A DNA stretch of 64,000 nt from Candidatus Nitrosymbiomonas proteolyticus (GTDB lineage: Bacteria > Armatimonadota > Fimbriimonadia > Fimbriimonadales > Fimbriimonadaceae), in contig AP021858.1 in assembly GCA_017347465.1 (NCBI GenBank), positions 310,001 through 374,000 on the forward strand, given 5' to 3'. Each line of letters starts with the position of its first letter. The first letter of the stretch is position 1. The position numbers and the translations under genes were made by a program. Below the pieces are notes generated by a model. The model ran no database searches. It was not told the origin of the DNA and saw only the letters and a program-made list of their open reading frames with translations. Positions 6,788 through 16,567 of this stretch are shown piece by piece.

Positions 6788-8305
6788 ATGCCCCTTCGCA
6801 TGTGGATGCTGGACCTTGCACGAGAGCAGTCCCCCAGCCTCGATCACCTTCGTAAGTACCTTCGCCTCACCCAGGAATCTGGCTTCGACGCCCTCGGCCT
6901 TTACTTCGAATCCCGATTCGCGCACCCGGCCACCCCTTTTGCCCACGGGGTGGGGTGCGTCACTCCCGACGCCGTCCGCGCTCTGCAGGCCGAGTTCCCT
7001 TCGGTCGGAATCGTGCCCTTTCTCAACCTGCTCGGGCATTGCGAACAGCTTCTCTACACCGAAGAAGGCAAGCGGTATCGCGAGGAGCTTCTCAAAGGCA
7101 TGCAGGCCTGCCCGACGAACGAGGAGTTCCGCGAGCTTTGCCGGCGGAAGGTCGCCGACACGCTGGCCGTGTTTTCTTCCCAGGTCATCCACATCGGCGG
7201 CGACGAGACCTGGCAGTTGGGAAGCTGCGATGCGTGCCGGCGGCGGCTAGAGGAGGGCGGGAAGGCGAGGATATACGGCGAGCATTTCGGCCCCCTCGCC
7301 CAGCAGGTCCTCGACGCGGGCCGCACGCCTGCGGTCTGGGGCGATATGTTTGAGCAGCACCCCGAAGCGCTCGAGTACATCCCTCAAGGGACCCTGATTT
7401 TCGACTGGAAGTACTTCTCCGGCTGCGCCGATTCGACCCGAAGATTCCAGGATGCGGGGTTCGAAGTCGTAGGATGCCCCGCCCTGCATACGTACAACGC
7501 GGCGTGGCTCCACGTGGACAAGTCGGAAGAGAACGTCAGGCAGGTGGCGGCCGACTGCCGGGACCTCGGGGCCCACGGCGTTTGCGTGACGACCTGGGAA
7601 TGCGGGCTATTGGGGGCGTACGACACCCTGTTTCCCGCAATCCGCGCCTCCGCCACGCTTTGCCACGACCCCGACGCTCCCGAGGGGGCCTTTCTCAGGG
7701 CGTACCTCGAGGAATCAGAGCGGCACGAGGAGTGGGCCCGGCTTCTGGGGGTCGAACTCGAGGAGTGCAGGGGCGTCTTCGGGTTTTCCGGGCACAGAAA
7801 CAAGCTCAAATGCCGGCTCCTGCTCTACAGCGACCCCTTTCTGGCCTGGATGCACCACGCCAACGAGCTCATGGGCGAGACGGGCGAAAGGGCGCTAGGC
7901 GTCGCGGCGCGGGCGGAGGCGATCGCGCCCGACGACGCCACGCGGGGAGTCGCCGAGTTCGTGCGCCTCGCGATCGAGTTTGTAAGGAGCGCCGAGCTCG
8001 CCCGCCGAGCCTATGCTGCCGGAAGGGTCGGAGACTGCCTGAAGCGCCTTGCCGATTGCCGAGCCGTTTTCGACCCGATGGAAAGAATCGCCACACGGAC
8101 CCACGCCCGAATCGGGGGCTCCCTTGCGGATATCGAGCGCTGCCGGATCGCGCGCGAGAAGGTGGAGACCGTCATGCGGCGTGTCAAGCAGTACGGAGAC
8201 GGATCGCTGGGTTACCTGCCGGCGTTCGAGGTCCTCACTCACCCCCGCTTCGTCCCTCACGACCAGGCGTGTTGGTGGCTCATCAACTCGTGGGGCGCGG
8301 AGTAG
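6788..8305 (+). CDS. Glycoside hydrolase family 20-like beta-N-acetylhexosaminidase
   Basis: 505 residues with a TIM-barrel start (GFDALGLYFES, VGIVPFLNLLGHCEQLL) and the GH20 catalytic pair in VIHIGGDET (D139, E140). FDWKYF and TWECGLLGAYD fit later barrel strands. GH20 enzymes remove terminal N-acetylhexosamine with substrate-assisted catalysis. There is no signal peptide, so the protein is probably cytoplasmic and may act on imported amino-sugar oligomers or on peptidoglycan fragments. The C-terminal 170 residues are helical and without a recognised domain. ATG 6788 follows hemW by 42 bp and converges on ruvC. Substrate is not deducible from sequence. Confidence 0.75.
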   Translation: MPLRMWMLDLAREQSPSLDHLRKYLRLTQESGFDALGLYFESRFAHPATPFAHGVGCVTPDAVRALQAEFPSVGIVPFLNLLGHCEQLLYTEEGKRYREELLKGMQACPTNEEFRELCRRKVADTLAVFSSQVIHIGGDETWQLGSCDACRRRLEEGGKARIYGEHFGPLAQQVLDAGRTPAVWGDMFEQHPEALEYIPQGTLIFDWKYFSGCADSTRRFQDAGFEVVGCPALHTYNAAWLHVDKSEENVRQVAADCRDLGAHGVCVTTWECGLLGAYDTLFPAIRASATLCHDPDAPEGAFLRAYLEESERHEEWARLLGVELEECRGVFGFSGHRNKLKCRLLLYSDPFLAWMHHANELMGETGERALGVAARAEAIAPDDATRGVAEFVRLAIEFVRSAELARRAYAAGRVGDCLKRLADCRAVFDPMERIATRTHARIGGSLADIERCRIAREKVETVMRRVKQYGDGSLGYLPAFEVLTHPRFVPHDQACWWLINSWGAE

Positions 8306-8331
8306 TCGGCCCCAGCGGAAACGGCGGGGAG

Positions 8332-8832
8332 CTACCCCGGATCCCGAGCCGCGAGCGGACGGGTTAGGGGGCGCTTGAACGAGCAGCAAATCGCCACGGC
8401 CAGCGCGTCGGCGGCGTCGTCCGGCTTGGGCGCTTCCTTCAGGCCGAGCAGCTTCGCCACCATGAATTGCACCTGCTTTTTCTCCGCCGCGCCAAAGCCC
8501 ACCACCGATTGCTTCACCTCGGGCGGCGAAAACTCGCTGACCTCGATTCCCCGCTCGCTCGCCGCCAGCAGCACCACGCCCACCGCCTTCGCCACGTCGA
8601 ACGCCGTGGTCTTGTTGGCCGCGAAGATCAGCTTCTCGACCGCCAACACATCGGGCTGGTGCTCCGCGATCAAGCGTTCGATCTCGGCGTGAATGACCTT
8701 CAGCCGCTCGGCCAACCCGATCCGAGGGGTCTGGATCGTTCCGCTCGCAAGGTGCCGAAGGGTCGAACCCGTCTTGAGGATGCAGCCAAACCCCATTCTT
8801 TCGTACCCAGGGTCGATGCCGAGGATCACCAT
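8332..8832 (-). CDS. ruvC: Holliday junction endonuclease RuvC
   Basis: 166 residues, standard length. Acidic active-site residues are visible at D7 (LGIDPGYERMGFG), E66 (VLAVEKLIF) and the DDAADALA motif (D139, D142). RuvC resolves Holliday junctions with RuvAB during recombinational repair. It begins 3 bp after the mutL stop on the same strand, so the two repair genes are co-transcribed and probably translationally coupled. The last residues (RPLTRPLAARDPG) are encoded by a C-rich tract and look like a late extension. RuvA and RuvB are not in the window. Confidence 0.95.
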   Translation of the reverse strand: MVILGIDPGYERMGFGCILKTGSTLRHLASGTIQTPRIGLAERLKVIHAEIERLIAEHQPDVLAVEKLIFAANKTTAFDVAKAVGVVLLAASERGIEVSEFSPPEVKQSVVGFGAAEKKQVQFMVAKLLGLKEAPKPDDAADALAVAICCSFKRPLTRPLAARDPG

Positions 8833-8835
8833 GGG

Positions 8836-10734
8836 TCAGGTCCTTTTGAACTTGCGGAGCAGGTCGGCGATGCTGAGGGTGATCGTGATCGGCCGTCCGT
8901 GAGGGCACAGGTAGGGATTTTCCGTGGTCGCCAGGTCGAGAAGCAGCTTCTCCATCTCCGCAAGGCTCAAACTGTCGCCCGCTTTCACCGCCATTCGGCA
9001 CGCGCTCATGATCCACACTTGCTCCCGGCTGGGCGTGGGGCGAGTCGCGTCGGGGGACTCGGCGAGTTCCTCAGCGAGGTCGCGGAGAACCCTCAGGGCG
9101 TTCTTCCTTCGCAAGGCCGCCGGAACCGCCCGCACGAGGAACGAATCCCCCCCGAAAGGCTCGATCTCGAACCCGACCGACCGAATATCCTCGATGCGCT
9201 CGGTGAGGGCGAACGACGCCCGGCGATCCAGTTCGAGCGTCTCTGGCGTCAAGAGACCCTGTTTCTCAATCGAAGACGGCCCCTTCAGACCGCAAAGGTA
9301 TTCATACAAGACCCGTTCGTGGGCAACGTGCTGGTCCACGATGACGAGGCCATGCCGGCACTCGGCGATGATGAAGGTGTCCATCGCCTGGCCGATCACA
9401 CGCAGGTCCTCCAAAAGGTGGCCAAAGGGAAGTTGGGAACCCGCCAGCGCCCCCGGAACCCCCTCCCCAAGGCCCACAAACGGGTCGGGCGACTCGGGGG
9501 CTCGCGCATCGAGCTCGGCGGAGGACACCGAATCTCCCGAAGCGCTCGTGGACGATGGGACGCTGGGCAGGGGCATTTGAGACCGAATCGCCGCATCGAA
9601 GAGCCGAGCCTCCGCCTCAGACCATCCCCCTAAGCCCCGTCCCGCGTAGCTTCCAGCAGGAGCTTCGGGAGCGCGAGACGAAGCCAGCGCCTCGTTCACC
9701 GTGGCGATCGTGGCCGCGCTTGGAATCATCCCATGGAGCATCAGGCCGTCCCGAATCGCGTGGTACACCGAGTCGAAGGCTTGGCCCTCTTGCTGAAAGC
9801 GGATTTCCGTCTTGGTCGGCGAGACGTTCACGTCGATTCGGCTGGGGTCGACGTCGAGGTTGAGCAGTACGACCGGAAATCTGCGATCGGGCGCGAGCGA
9901 GCGGTACGCCTGATCCACAGCCGCCGTCAGCGTTCGCGTCTTCACCGGGCGCGAGTTCACAGCGACGTACTGAAACGCCCTCGTGCTCTTCGTGAGGTGG
10001 GGCGGGCTGACGAACCCCCGTACTCGCACGCCCGCAACGTCCGCTTCGATTTCAGCCAGGCCCTTGGCCAGCTCACGGCCCCAAACCGAGCCGATCGTCG
10101 TGAGGAGATCGCCGGAGCCCTCCGTCGTAAGCACCGTGCGCCCGTCATGAGTCAGCGTGAACCGCACATCTGGGTAGGCGAGCGCAAGGCGAGACACCAC
10201 TTCGGTGCATGCGTTCAGTTCGGTCGCAGGCGAACGCAAGAACTTTAGGCGGGCAGGGGTGTTGAAGAAGAGGTCGTCCACCACGACTTCGGTTCCCTTC
10301 GGCCCAGGTTCCGGCCCCTCGTGCCTCAGCCTGGGGCCTTCGTACTCGACCCGATACCTCAGGCCCCCTTCCGCCCCCGACGAGAGGCTAAAACGCGTCA
10401 CCGACAGGATCGAAGGCAAGGCCTCGCCCCGGAACCCCAGAGTCCGGACGCTCCACAAGTCCGCCGAGCGGGAGAGCTTCGAGGTCGCGTGCCGCTGGAC
10501 GGCCAGCCTCACTTCATCCGGCCCCATTCCGGCCCCGTCGTCGCGAACCGCGATTCTCTTCGTGCCAGCTCCGTGGATCTCGACTTCGATGCGCCGCGCT
10601 CCGGCATCCAAAGCGTTCTCGCAAAGCTCCTTCACCACCGAAGCCGGACGCTCGACGACTTCGCCCGCGGCGATCTGGTCGATCGTGGCGGAGTCGAGCA
10701 GGCGAATTCGGGGCGAGGAAGCTGCCGTGGGCAT
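8836..10734 (-). CDS. mutL: DNA mismatch repair protein MutL (endonuclease-type)
   Basis: 632 residues. The N-terminal GHKL ATPase carries IDQIAAGEVVERPASVVKEL with E36 and N40, DDGAGM and GFRGEALPSI. The C-terminal domain holds the nuclease signature DQHVAHERVLYE (467-478, consensus DQHA-x2-E-x4-E with A replaced by V), SACR (577-580) and CPHGRP (613-618 region), all typical of MutL proteins that nick DNA in organisms without MutH. A Ser/Pro-rich linker joins the halves. It acts with MutS, which is not in the window. It leads a mutL-ruvC operon and is divergent from motA. Confidence 0.95.
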   Translation of the reverse strand: MPTAASSPRIRLLDSATIDQIAAGEVVERPASVVKELCENALDAGARRIEVEIHGAGTKRIAVRDDGAGMGPDEVRLAVQRHATSKLSRSADLWSVRTLGFRGEALPSILSVTRFSLSSGAEGGLRYRVEYEGPRLRHEGPEPGPKGTEVVVDDLFFNTPARLKFLRSPATELNACTEVVSRLALAYPDVRFTLTHDGRTVLTTEGSGDLLTTIGSVWGRELAKGLAEIEADVAGVRVRGFVSPPHLTKSTRAFQYVAVNSRPVKTRTLTAAVDQAYRSLAPDRRFPVVLLNLDVDPSRIDVNVSPTKTEIRFQQEGQAFDSVYHAIRDGLMLHGMIPSAATIATVNEALASSRAPEAPAGSYAGRGLGGWSEAEARLFDAAIRSQMPLPSVPSSTSASGDSVSSAELDARAPESPDPFVGLGEGVPGALAGSQLPFGHLLEDLRVIGQAMDTFIIAECRHGLVIVDQHVAHERVLYEYLCGLKGPSSIEKQGLLTPETLELDRRASFALTERIEDIRSVGFEIEPFGGDSFLVRAVPAALRRKNALRVLRDLAEELAESPDATRPTPSREQVWIMSACRMAVKAGDSLSLAEMEKLLLDLATTENPYLCPHGRPITITLSIADLLRKFKRT

Positions 10735-10892
10735 GTGTATTCAGTCAGACGACGCCGATATACGGATTGTAGCCCCGTTTCTCCGCCGCTTTCGGTGGAA
10801 AACCCACTTGGGTTTCTGGCCGCAAGGGTGGAATAAACAGGGTAGGTCGTCGGGTTCGATCGCGACGCGAGAATAGGGGCAAAAAGGGCGGA

Positions 10893-11750
10893 ATGTTTAC
10901 GTTTATCGGCATCGCGATCGTGCTCGTGGCCACGATCGTAGGCTACGTGATGCACGACGGCAACATCGGCGTGCTGATCCAGATCAACGAGTTCGTGATC
11001 TTGATCGGCGCGGCGGTGGGCTCGCTGATCGCCGCCAACGGCATGGAGGGGTTCAAGCGCGTCATCAAGGCCGTGATGAGCCTCCTCAAACCCGATCCCT
11101 ACACGAAAACCGCGTACATCGATCTTCTCAAGATGATGTACCAGCTCTTCAACGTCGCCCGGAAGGAGGGACTGCTCGGACTGGAGCCCCACATCGAGCG
11201 CCCCGAGGACAGCGACATCATCAAGAAGTACCCCACCTTCCTCGCCAACCACCACGCGGTCGCCTTCCTCGCCGACACCATGAAGGTCATCCTGACCGGC
11301 GCTGTCGGACCCCACGACCTCTCCGAGATGATGGAGATCGACCTGGAGACGGCCCACCAAGAGGAGCACAGGAACGTCACCGCGATTCAGACGGTCGGCG
11401 ACGCCATGCCGGGGTTCGGCATCGTGGCCGCCGTACTCGGCGTCATCATTACGATGGGCAAGATCGGAGGGGAGGCCGCAGCCATCGGCCAATCGGTCGC
11501 CGCCGCGCTTGTGGGAACGTTCCTCGGGATTCTGCTCGCGTACGGCGTGTTCGGACCGATGGCCAACGCGCTCGACCTCAGGTTCAAGTCGGAGGGGCAA
11601 TACCTCAACTGCATTCGCTACGCCCTGTTCAGCTTCGCGAGGGGAGAATCACCCATCACCTGCGTCGAGTTCGCCCGCCGCAATATCGATCCCCGCGTGC
11701 GCCCTGGCTTCGTCGAGATGGAGACCTCGGTCAAGGAAAAGGCGGCGTAA
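10893..11750 (+). CDS. motA: Flagellar motor stator protein MotA
   Basis: 285 residues with four hydrophobic segments: two near the N-terminus (FTFIGIAIVLVATIVGYVM, FVILIGAAVGSLIAA) and two after a large cytoplasmic loop. The signature PGFGIVAAVLGVIITMG includes the conserved proline next to the ion channel. MotA4MotB2-type stators conduct protons or sodium ions and turn the flagellar rotor. AGGGCGGA immediately precedes ATG 10893. motB follows after 3 bp. Exclusion of the related TolQ/ExbB family rests on length and on the MotB partner with an OmpA domain. Confidence 0.93.
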   Translation: MFTFIGIAIVLVATIVGYVMHDGNIGVLIQINEFVILIGAAVGSLIAANGMEGFKRVIKAVMSLLKPDPYTKTAYIDLLKMMYQLFNVARKEGLLGLEPHIERPEDSDIIKKYPTFLANHHAVAFLADTMKVILTGAVGPHDLSEMMEIDLETAHQEEHRNVTAIQTVGDAMPGFGIVAAVLGVIITMGKIGGEAAAIGQSVAAALVGTFLGILLAYGVFGPMANALDLRFKSEGQYLNCIRYALFSFARGESPITCVEFARRNIDPRVRPGFVEMETSVKEKAA

Positions 11751-11753
11751 ACC

Positions 11754-12641
11754 GTGGCCGATACCCCCATCATCGTCAAGAAGAAGAAGCAGGAGGCCCA
11801 CGCCCACCACGGCGGCTCGTGGAAGGTCGCCTACGCCGACTTCGTCACCGCGATGATGGCGTTCTTCATGGTGATGTGGATCATGGGAATGGACGCCGAG
11901 ACGAGGTCGATGGTGCAGGGGTACTTCAACGACCCACTTGGGTTTGTAAAAAACCCGCCCAAGAGCCAGAGCCCGTTCACGCTTCCCGGCTCCCCCGCGC
12001 CCAAGCCCGGCCAAGCCAAGCGCCACGGCCCCGACGTGATGGAGTCCGAGACCTTTGCGCTCAAACAACTCGAAGCTCAGATTTCGGAGTCTCTCAAGGG
12101 AGACGATAGGCTGCAAGAACTCGCCACGCACGTCGAGTTGAAGATCACCCCGGAGGGCCTTCAAATCGAGTTCATCGAGGCCGCGGGCGACGTGTTCTTC
12201 GAAACCGGCAGAGACATCATCCGCCCCAAGGCGATGGAGCTCATTCGAACGGTGGGCCCGATCCTCGCCCAGTCGAACCGGACCCTAGTCATCGAAGGCC
12301 ACACCGACGCGGCGCAGTACGCAGGCCTCAACTACACGAACCTCGAGCTGAGCACGGACCGGGCGTCGGCCCTGCGCAAGGCGCTCTCAAGCTCCGGCGT
12401 CGCCCTCGATCAATTCCAGGAAGTCAGGGGTTTTGCCGACACGAAGCTGCGCGTCCCTGAAGACCCGCTGCACTACTCCAACCGGCGCGTGACGGTCCTT
12501 CTGCCCTTTGCGGCCGACGCCGACTGGGCCAAGCCCTTGCCCAAGACGCAACTCAAAGCCGGCCTCGAAGCCAAGTTTCGCGACCCCGTCTCGCTCGCCC
12601 CGAACCTCCGCGATAAGGTCACCGAAGGGCGCTTGCCTTAA
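11754..12641 (+). CDS. motB: Flagellar motor stator protein MotB
   Basis: 295 residues starting at GTG 11754. A basic N-terminus (KKKKQE) leads into the single transmembrane segment with the ion-binding aspartate D29 (YADFVTAMMAFFMVMWIM). A Pro-rich linker follows, then an OmpA-type peptidoglycan-binding domain with GHTDAAQY and LSTDRASALRKAL. It anchors the stator to the cell wall. It is coupled to motA with a 3-bp gap, and its 3' end overlaps the convergent ferredoxin reductase gene by 4 bp. No other flagellar gene is present. Confidence 0.93.
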   Translation: MADTPIIVKKKKQEAHAHHGGSWKVAYADFVTAMMAFFMVMWIMGMDAETRSMVQGYFNDPLGFVKNPPKSQSPFTLPGSPAPKPGQAKRHGPDVMESETFALKQLEAQISESLKGDDRLQELATHVELKITPEGLQIEFIEAAGDVFFETGRDIIRPKAMELIRTVGPILAQSNRTLVIEGHTDAAQYAGLNYTNLELSTDRASALRKALSSSGVALDQFQEVRGFADTKLRVPEDPLHYSNRRVTVLLPFAADADWAKPLPKTQLKAGLEAKFRDPVSLAPNLRDKVTEGRLP

Positions 12642-13627
12642 AGCCCCAAGTCCATGTCCGAACTGTGGCCGGGAAACAGCTTCGCTCCGGGATCGAGGTA
12701 CGTCTTGGCGACGCAAACGGCGGTAACGGCCTCGCCGACTCCCGTGGCGATCAGCTTGAGCTTGTTCTCATACGCGCAAACGTCGCCGACCGCGAACACG
12801 CCCTTTCGGCACGTCTCGAAGGTCGTGGGATGAACCTCGATCTGGTTCCGCGTGATCCCCAGGCCCCAATCCTTGAGCGGCCCCAGCGAGGACTTGAATC
12901 CGATCGTCACCACCAAGGCGTCGACAGGGAGAATCTCCCTTTCTCCCGTTTGAGAGTTCTCCATCTCGATCTCTTGAATCCGCTCCTCCCCTCGCAGCGC
13001 TTGGACCGTGCGCCACAGCTTCATCTCGACTCCGCTTTCCCGAACGCGCCTGACCGACTCTTCGTGGGCTCGGAACTGGTCGCGCCGGTGGATGAGGGTC
13101 ACGGAGCGGGCCACCGGATGGAGGTGGAGGCACCAGTCGAACGCGCTGTCGCCGCCCCCCACGATCGCCACGCGCTTGTCGCGAAAGTCCTCGGTGCGCC
13201 TGACCCCATACGAAAGCCCGCGTCCTTCAAACTCCCCCTCGCGGTCGACTCCGAGCTTCGTGGGGCTGAACGCCCCCGCCCCCGCTGAAACGATCACCGT
13301 CCGGGTGGGCCAGCGCCTTCCGTCCTGCGTCTCGATCGCGTATCCCTCCGACTCCTCGTGGAGGGTTTCCGCAGTCACCCCTAAGACGATCTCAGGGGAA
13401 AACGCGCTCCCTTGGGCGATCATTTCGGAGGCGAGGTCCTTCGCCAAGATCTTCGGAAACCCCGGCATATCGTAGACGTACTTTTCGGGGTACAGCGCGA
13501 CGAGTTGCCCGCCAAGCTCTTCGAGGCTGTCGAGGATCCGAACGCTCATCCCTCTCATGCCCGCGTAAAAGGCCGCGAACAGTCCCACCGGCCCGCCGCC
13601 CACAATCGTCACATCCACCCGACGCAT
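12638..13627 (-). CDS. Ferredoxin--NADP reductase, thioredoxin-reductase-like type (YumC family)
   Basis: 329 residues with an FAD-binding GGGPVGLFAAFYAGMRG motif at 10-26, a central NADPH-binding GGGDSAFDW motif (about 156-164), and the C-terminal FAD signature KGVFAVGDVCAY. The redox CxxC of thioredoxin reductase is absent, which is the defining difference of the ferredoxin/flavodoxin reductase branch. It moves electrons between NADPH and ferredoxin in the cytoplasm. The start at 13627 gives MRRVDVTIVGGG. It is convergent with motB and divergent from the histidine kinase. A partner ferredoxin is not in the window. Confidence 0.9.
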   Translation of the reverse strand: MRRVDVTIVGGGPVGLFAAFYAGMRGMSVRILDSLEELGGQLVALYPEKYVYDMPGFPKILAKDLASEMIAQGSAFSPEIVLGVTAETLHEESEGYAIETQDGRRWPTRTVIVSAGAGAFSPTKLGVDREGEFEGRGLSYGVRRTEDFRDKRVAIVGGGDSAFDWCLHLHPVARSVTLIHRRDQFRAHEESVRRVRESGVEMKLWRTVQALRGEERIQEIEMENSQTGEREILPVDALVVTIGFKSSLGPLKDWGLGITRNQIEVHPTTFETCRKGVFAVGDVCAYENKLKLIATGVGEAVTAVCVAKTYLDPGAKLFPGHSSDMDLGL

Positions 13628-13694
13628 GGCTTCGATTGTAGACGGTAGCCAACGTGCGGGGCTGGGGGCCCATCTTAGTGGATACTGAGAGTTA

Positions 13695-15881
13695 TTGAAA
13701 CGATACGCCAGAGGGACCGGGGCCAGTAGCGGAGGCTCTTTTCGCTCGAAGGGGGCGACCTGCCTCCTTCGATGGATCCTGCTGGCGCTGGGACTTGCCC
13801 TGAGCGGAATCTTGGGGGCTCAGGGGCAGCCACCGACAGCGCCAGTCTTCCGAACCGTCACCGTTGGCGTCAACAAGGACTACCCTCCGTTCGAATACCT
13901 GGACTCAACTGGCGAGGTTGCTGGATGGGATGTAGAAATGTTTCGGGAAGCTGCCCGCATCGCTGGGATCAAGGCCCAGTTCGTACACGGGTCGTGGGCG
14001 GAAATCCGCGAGCAGTTTGAGAGGGGTGAAATAGATGCGCTGGCGGGAATGTTGTGGTCCGAAGAGCGCGCAAAGAGCGTCGAATTCACGCGTGCGCATA
14101 TGGACGTTTTGTACGGAATCTATGTACGGGGTCTGGACTCGGGCGCGGCACTGGAGGACTTCAAGGGGCGCAAGATACTCGTCGAAGAAAGGAGTCTCGT
14201 TCACGAGGAGATGGTCCGTCTCGGCTATGCGGACGATCTGATTCCGGTAGAAAGCGAGCCAGAGACCCTCCGCCGACTCGCCCAGGGGGAGGGAGATTGC
14301 GCGATCGCCCCCCTGCTGATCGGCAATGAATGGAATAGCCATCGAGAGCCCCTCGATGTCACCCCTAGTCGGGCCTTGCTTTTCCGAGGACGCCTCTGCT
14401 TTGCTGTGCGAAAAGGCGACACGGAACTTGCCCGCGCGCTTGACCTGGCGCTAGGGAAAATACTGACCTCGGGCCAATACGACCGGCTGTGGGGCTCAGT
14501 CTTCCCCAAGAAGAACACCGCGTCTACAGCGACCCCTCCCCTGGCCTACTGGCTTCTGCTCCCCGTCGGTGGCGCGCTCCTCGTCGCGGCGGCCTGGTAC
14601 TACACCATCCGGCGGCAGGTGGTCAAGAAGACCCTCTTCATCAAGGAAGAGCTCCAACGGAGCGAGGCCATGCGCGAGGCCCTCGCCAACTCGGAACTGC
14701 TCTATCGGAGCGCCATCGAAGCCACCAAAGGCGTGCCGTACCGCTTGAGATACGACAACCCCGACGATCCCACCGGCCGCGAAGGGCACTATGAGTTCTT
14801 GGGGGAGGGGATCGAAGCGCTCGTGGGCGTTCCCGCTTCCCAGCTCGACTGGAACACGATGGGGACGATCGCCCATTACACCTACGACGGGGGTCAAACC
14901 ACGCAGGAAGAGCTTCAGTCGAGGGCCAAACTCTACCGAACGGGCAAGCTTCCGCGCTGGCACGGGGAGTTCGCCGTTCGCCACCCCGACGGAACGGTTC
15001 GTTGGTTGCAGGACGACGCTATTCCCGTTCTGGATGAATCTGCGCAAAGGGTCATTGGCTCGCTGGGCATCCTCCATGATATCACCGAGCGGAAAGAGTC
15101 GGAAAGGCGGATTCGCTCGCTGAACTCCGAACTCGAGGCGCGGGTCCGCGAGCGCACGAGCGACTTGCAGCGAACCGTGAGCGACCTCGAGTCGTTTACC
15201 TACACCGTTGCCCACGACCTCCGCGAGCCGATCCGCGCCATCAGCCTCCTTGCCGGCCTCATCAAGGAGGACAGTTCGACCCAGGTCGAGCCCATGACGA
15301 TCGACTCTCTCGACCGCATCGAGCAGTCCGCCCAGCGCCTTTCGAGGTTGGTCGACGGGATGTTGAAGCTGTCCAGGGTCTCGCGAACCGAGATCACCAA
15401 GGAGGACGTGAACTTGTCGGCGATCGCCGAGGACGTCGCCGCCCACCTGATGGCCCTCAGGCCGTACCGAGACCTCCGATTCCGAATCGAGCCCGACGTC
15501 CTTGCGCACGGCGACCCGGACCTCCTGAGATCGCTCATCGAGAACCTGCTCTCCAACGCGGCCAAGTTTTCGTGCCAGGTGGACCAGCCGCTGATCGAAT
15601 TCGGCGCCACCGAGTCGAAGGGTCGCAGGGTGTACTTCGTCAAGGACAACGGCGTGGGGTTCGACCCTCGCTACGCCGACAAGCTCTTCCGGCCGTTCGA
15701 ACGGCTCCACGATTCGTCGGACTTTCCCGGATCTGGGGTGGGCCTCGCCACGGTGCAACGGGTCGTCGAGAGGCATGGCGGGACGGTGTGGGCGTCTTCC
15801 GGAAGCGGCGAGGGGGCGACGTTCTTCTTCGAGTTGGGGTCCGACGACAACCAGGCGACGCCCCCCAGTCCGTTAGAATAA
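13695..15881 (+). CDS. Membrane histidine kinase with periplasmic solute-binding sensor and PAS domain
   Basis: 728 residues from TTG 13695. A basic stretch and signal segment ([19 protein letters not shown]) lead to a family-3 solute-binding domain (about 50-270: [31 protein letters not shown]). A transmembrane helix (about 280-300) follows, then a PAS domain (about 340-470), a coiled coil, HisKA with the phospho-acceptor H507 in [11 protein letters not shown], and HATPase_c with [21 protein letters not shown] and [13 protein letters not shown]. It should sense an amino acid or similar ligand outside the inner membrane and phosphorylate a response regulator. No response regulator lies next to it, so it is an orphan in this window. 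Confidence 0.88.
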   Translation: MKRYARGTGASSGGSFRSKGATCLLRWILLALGLALSGILGAQGQPPTAPVFRTVTVGVNKDYPPFEYLDSTGEVAGWDVEMFREAARIAGIKAQFVHGSWAEIREQFERGEIDALAGMLWSEERAKSVEFTRAHMDVLYGIYVRGLDSGAALEDFKGRKILVEERSLVHEEMVRLGYADDLIPVESEPETLRRLAQGEGDCAIAPLLIGNEWNSHREPLDVTPSRALLFRGRLCFAVRKGDTELARALDLALGKILTSGQYDRLWGSVFPKKNTASTATPPLAYWLLLPVGGALLVAAAWYYTIRRQVVKKTLFIKEELQRSEAMREALANSELLYRSAIEATKGVPYRLRYDNPDDPTGREGHYEFLGEGIEALVGVPASQLDWNTMGTIAHYTYDGGQTTQEELQSRAKLYRTGKLPRWHGEFAVRHPDGTVRWLQDDAIPVLDESAQRVIGSLGILHDITERKESERRIRSLNSELEARVRERTSDLQRTVSDLESFTYTVAHDLREPIRAISLLAGLIKEDSSTQVEPMTIDSLDRIEQSAQRLSRLVDGMLKLSRVSRTEITKEDVNLSAIAEDVAAHLMALRPYRDLRFRIEPDVLAHGDPDLLRSLIENLLSNAAKFSCQVDQPLIEFGATESKGRRVYFVKDNGVGFDPRYADKLFRPFERLHDSSDFPGSGVGLATVQRVVERHGGTVWASSGSGEGATFFFELGSDDNQATPPSPLE

Positions 15882-15913
15882 GCCATGCACACTACCAGAC
15901 CGAGGCTCACGCC

Positions 15914-16567
15914 GTGTCGCTGAAGATTCGCCCCAAGCCGCCTGGGCAAATCACGATCGTGTGTGGCAGCATGTTCGCCGGAAAGTCCGAAGAACTGATC
16001 CGCTTGGCGCGAAGGGCTCTGTATGCGAAGAAGAAGGTGCAGGTGTTCAAGCCGCTGATCGACTCTCGTTTCCATGAAACCATGGTCGTCACGCACATGG
16101 GAGTTCGGCACGAGGCGATCCCCGTGGCTTCCGTGGCCGACCTGGAATCAAAGATCGACCCGGACACCCAGGTGGTTTGCGTTGAGGAGGCCCAGTTCTT
16201 CGACTTTTCGCTGATCGATCTGGCCGTCGACCTCGCCGACAACGGCCGCGAGGTGATCTGCGCCGGTCTCGACCAAGATTTTCGGCGCAAGCCGTTTGGT
16301 CCGATGCCCCACCTAATGGCGGTGGCAGACGAGGTGATCAAACTTCGCGCCATTTGCGTCGAATGCGGCGCGACGGCGAGCCACACCTACCGGCAGATCG
16401 AAGGCAAGCCGGCTCATACGGACGATCCCATCATCCTCGTGGGCGCCACCGAGCGATATGAAGCCCGTTGCCGGCGGTGTTTCAAACTGAGAGGCGAGCG
16501 CCCGCGGTCCTCCAAGCATCGAGGTTGGGCGCAAGCCAAACGGGTCCTGCCTAAAGAATCCGGCTGA
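15914..16567 (+). CDS. tdk: Thymidine kinase
   Basis: 217 residues from GTG 15914 ([16 protein letters not shown]). The P-loop is GSMFAGKS (18-25), the catalytic glutamate lies in CVEEAQFF (E92), and a four-cysteine zinc site is formed by CVECGA and CRRCF. The lasso-loop region [18 protein letters not shown] is intact. It phosphorylates deoxythymidine for salvage in the cytoplasm. The frame is open upstream inside the kinase gene, but sequence similarity and a CGAGG ribosome-binding site support the GTG. Its last 17 bp overlap the convergent secreted-protein gene. Confidence 0.93.
   Translation: MSLKIRPKPPGQITIVCGSMFAGKSEELIRLARRALYAKKKVQVFKPLIDSRFHETMVVTHMGVRHEAIPVASVADLESKIDPDTQVVCVEEAQFFDFSLIDLAVDLADNGREVICAGLDQDFRRKPFGPMPHLMAVADEVIKLRAICVECGATASHTYRQIEGKPAHTDDPIILVGATERYEARCRRCFKLRGERPRSSKHRGWAQAKRVLPKESG

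Noticed and set aside
10741-10765. GCCGATAT ahead of motA, resembling a flagellar sigma-28 -10 box
   Set aside because: No TAAA-type -35 is found 11 bp upstream, and it would leave a leader of about 130 nt.
15572-15913. Upstream extension of the tdk frame
   Set aside because: It overlaps the kinase domain of the histidine kinase gene in another frame; thymidine kinase similarity begins after GTG 15914.
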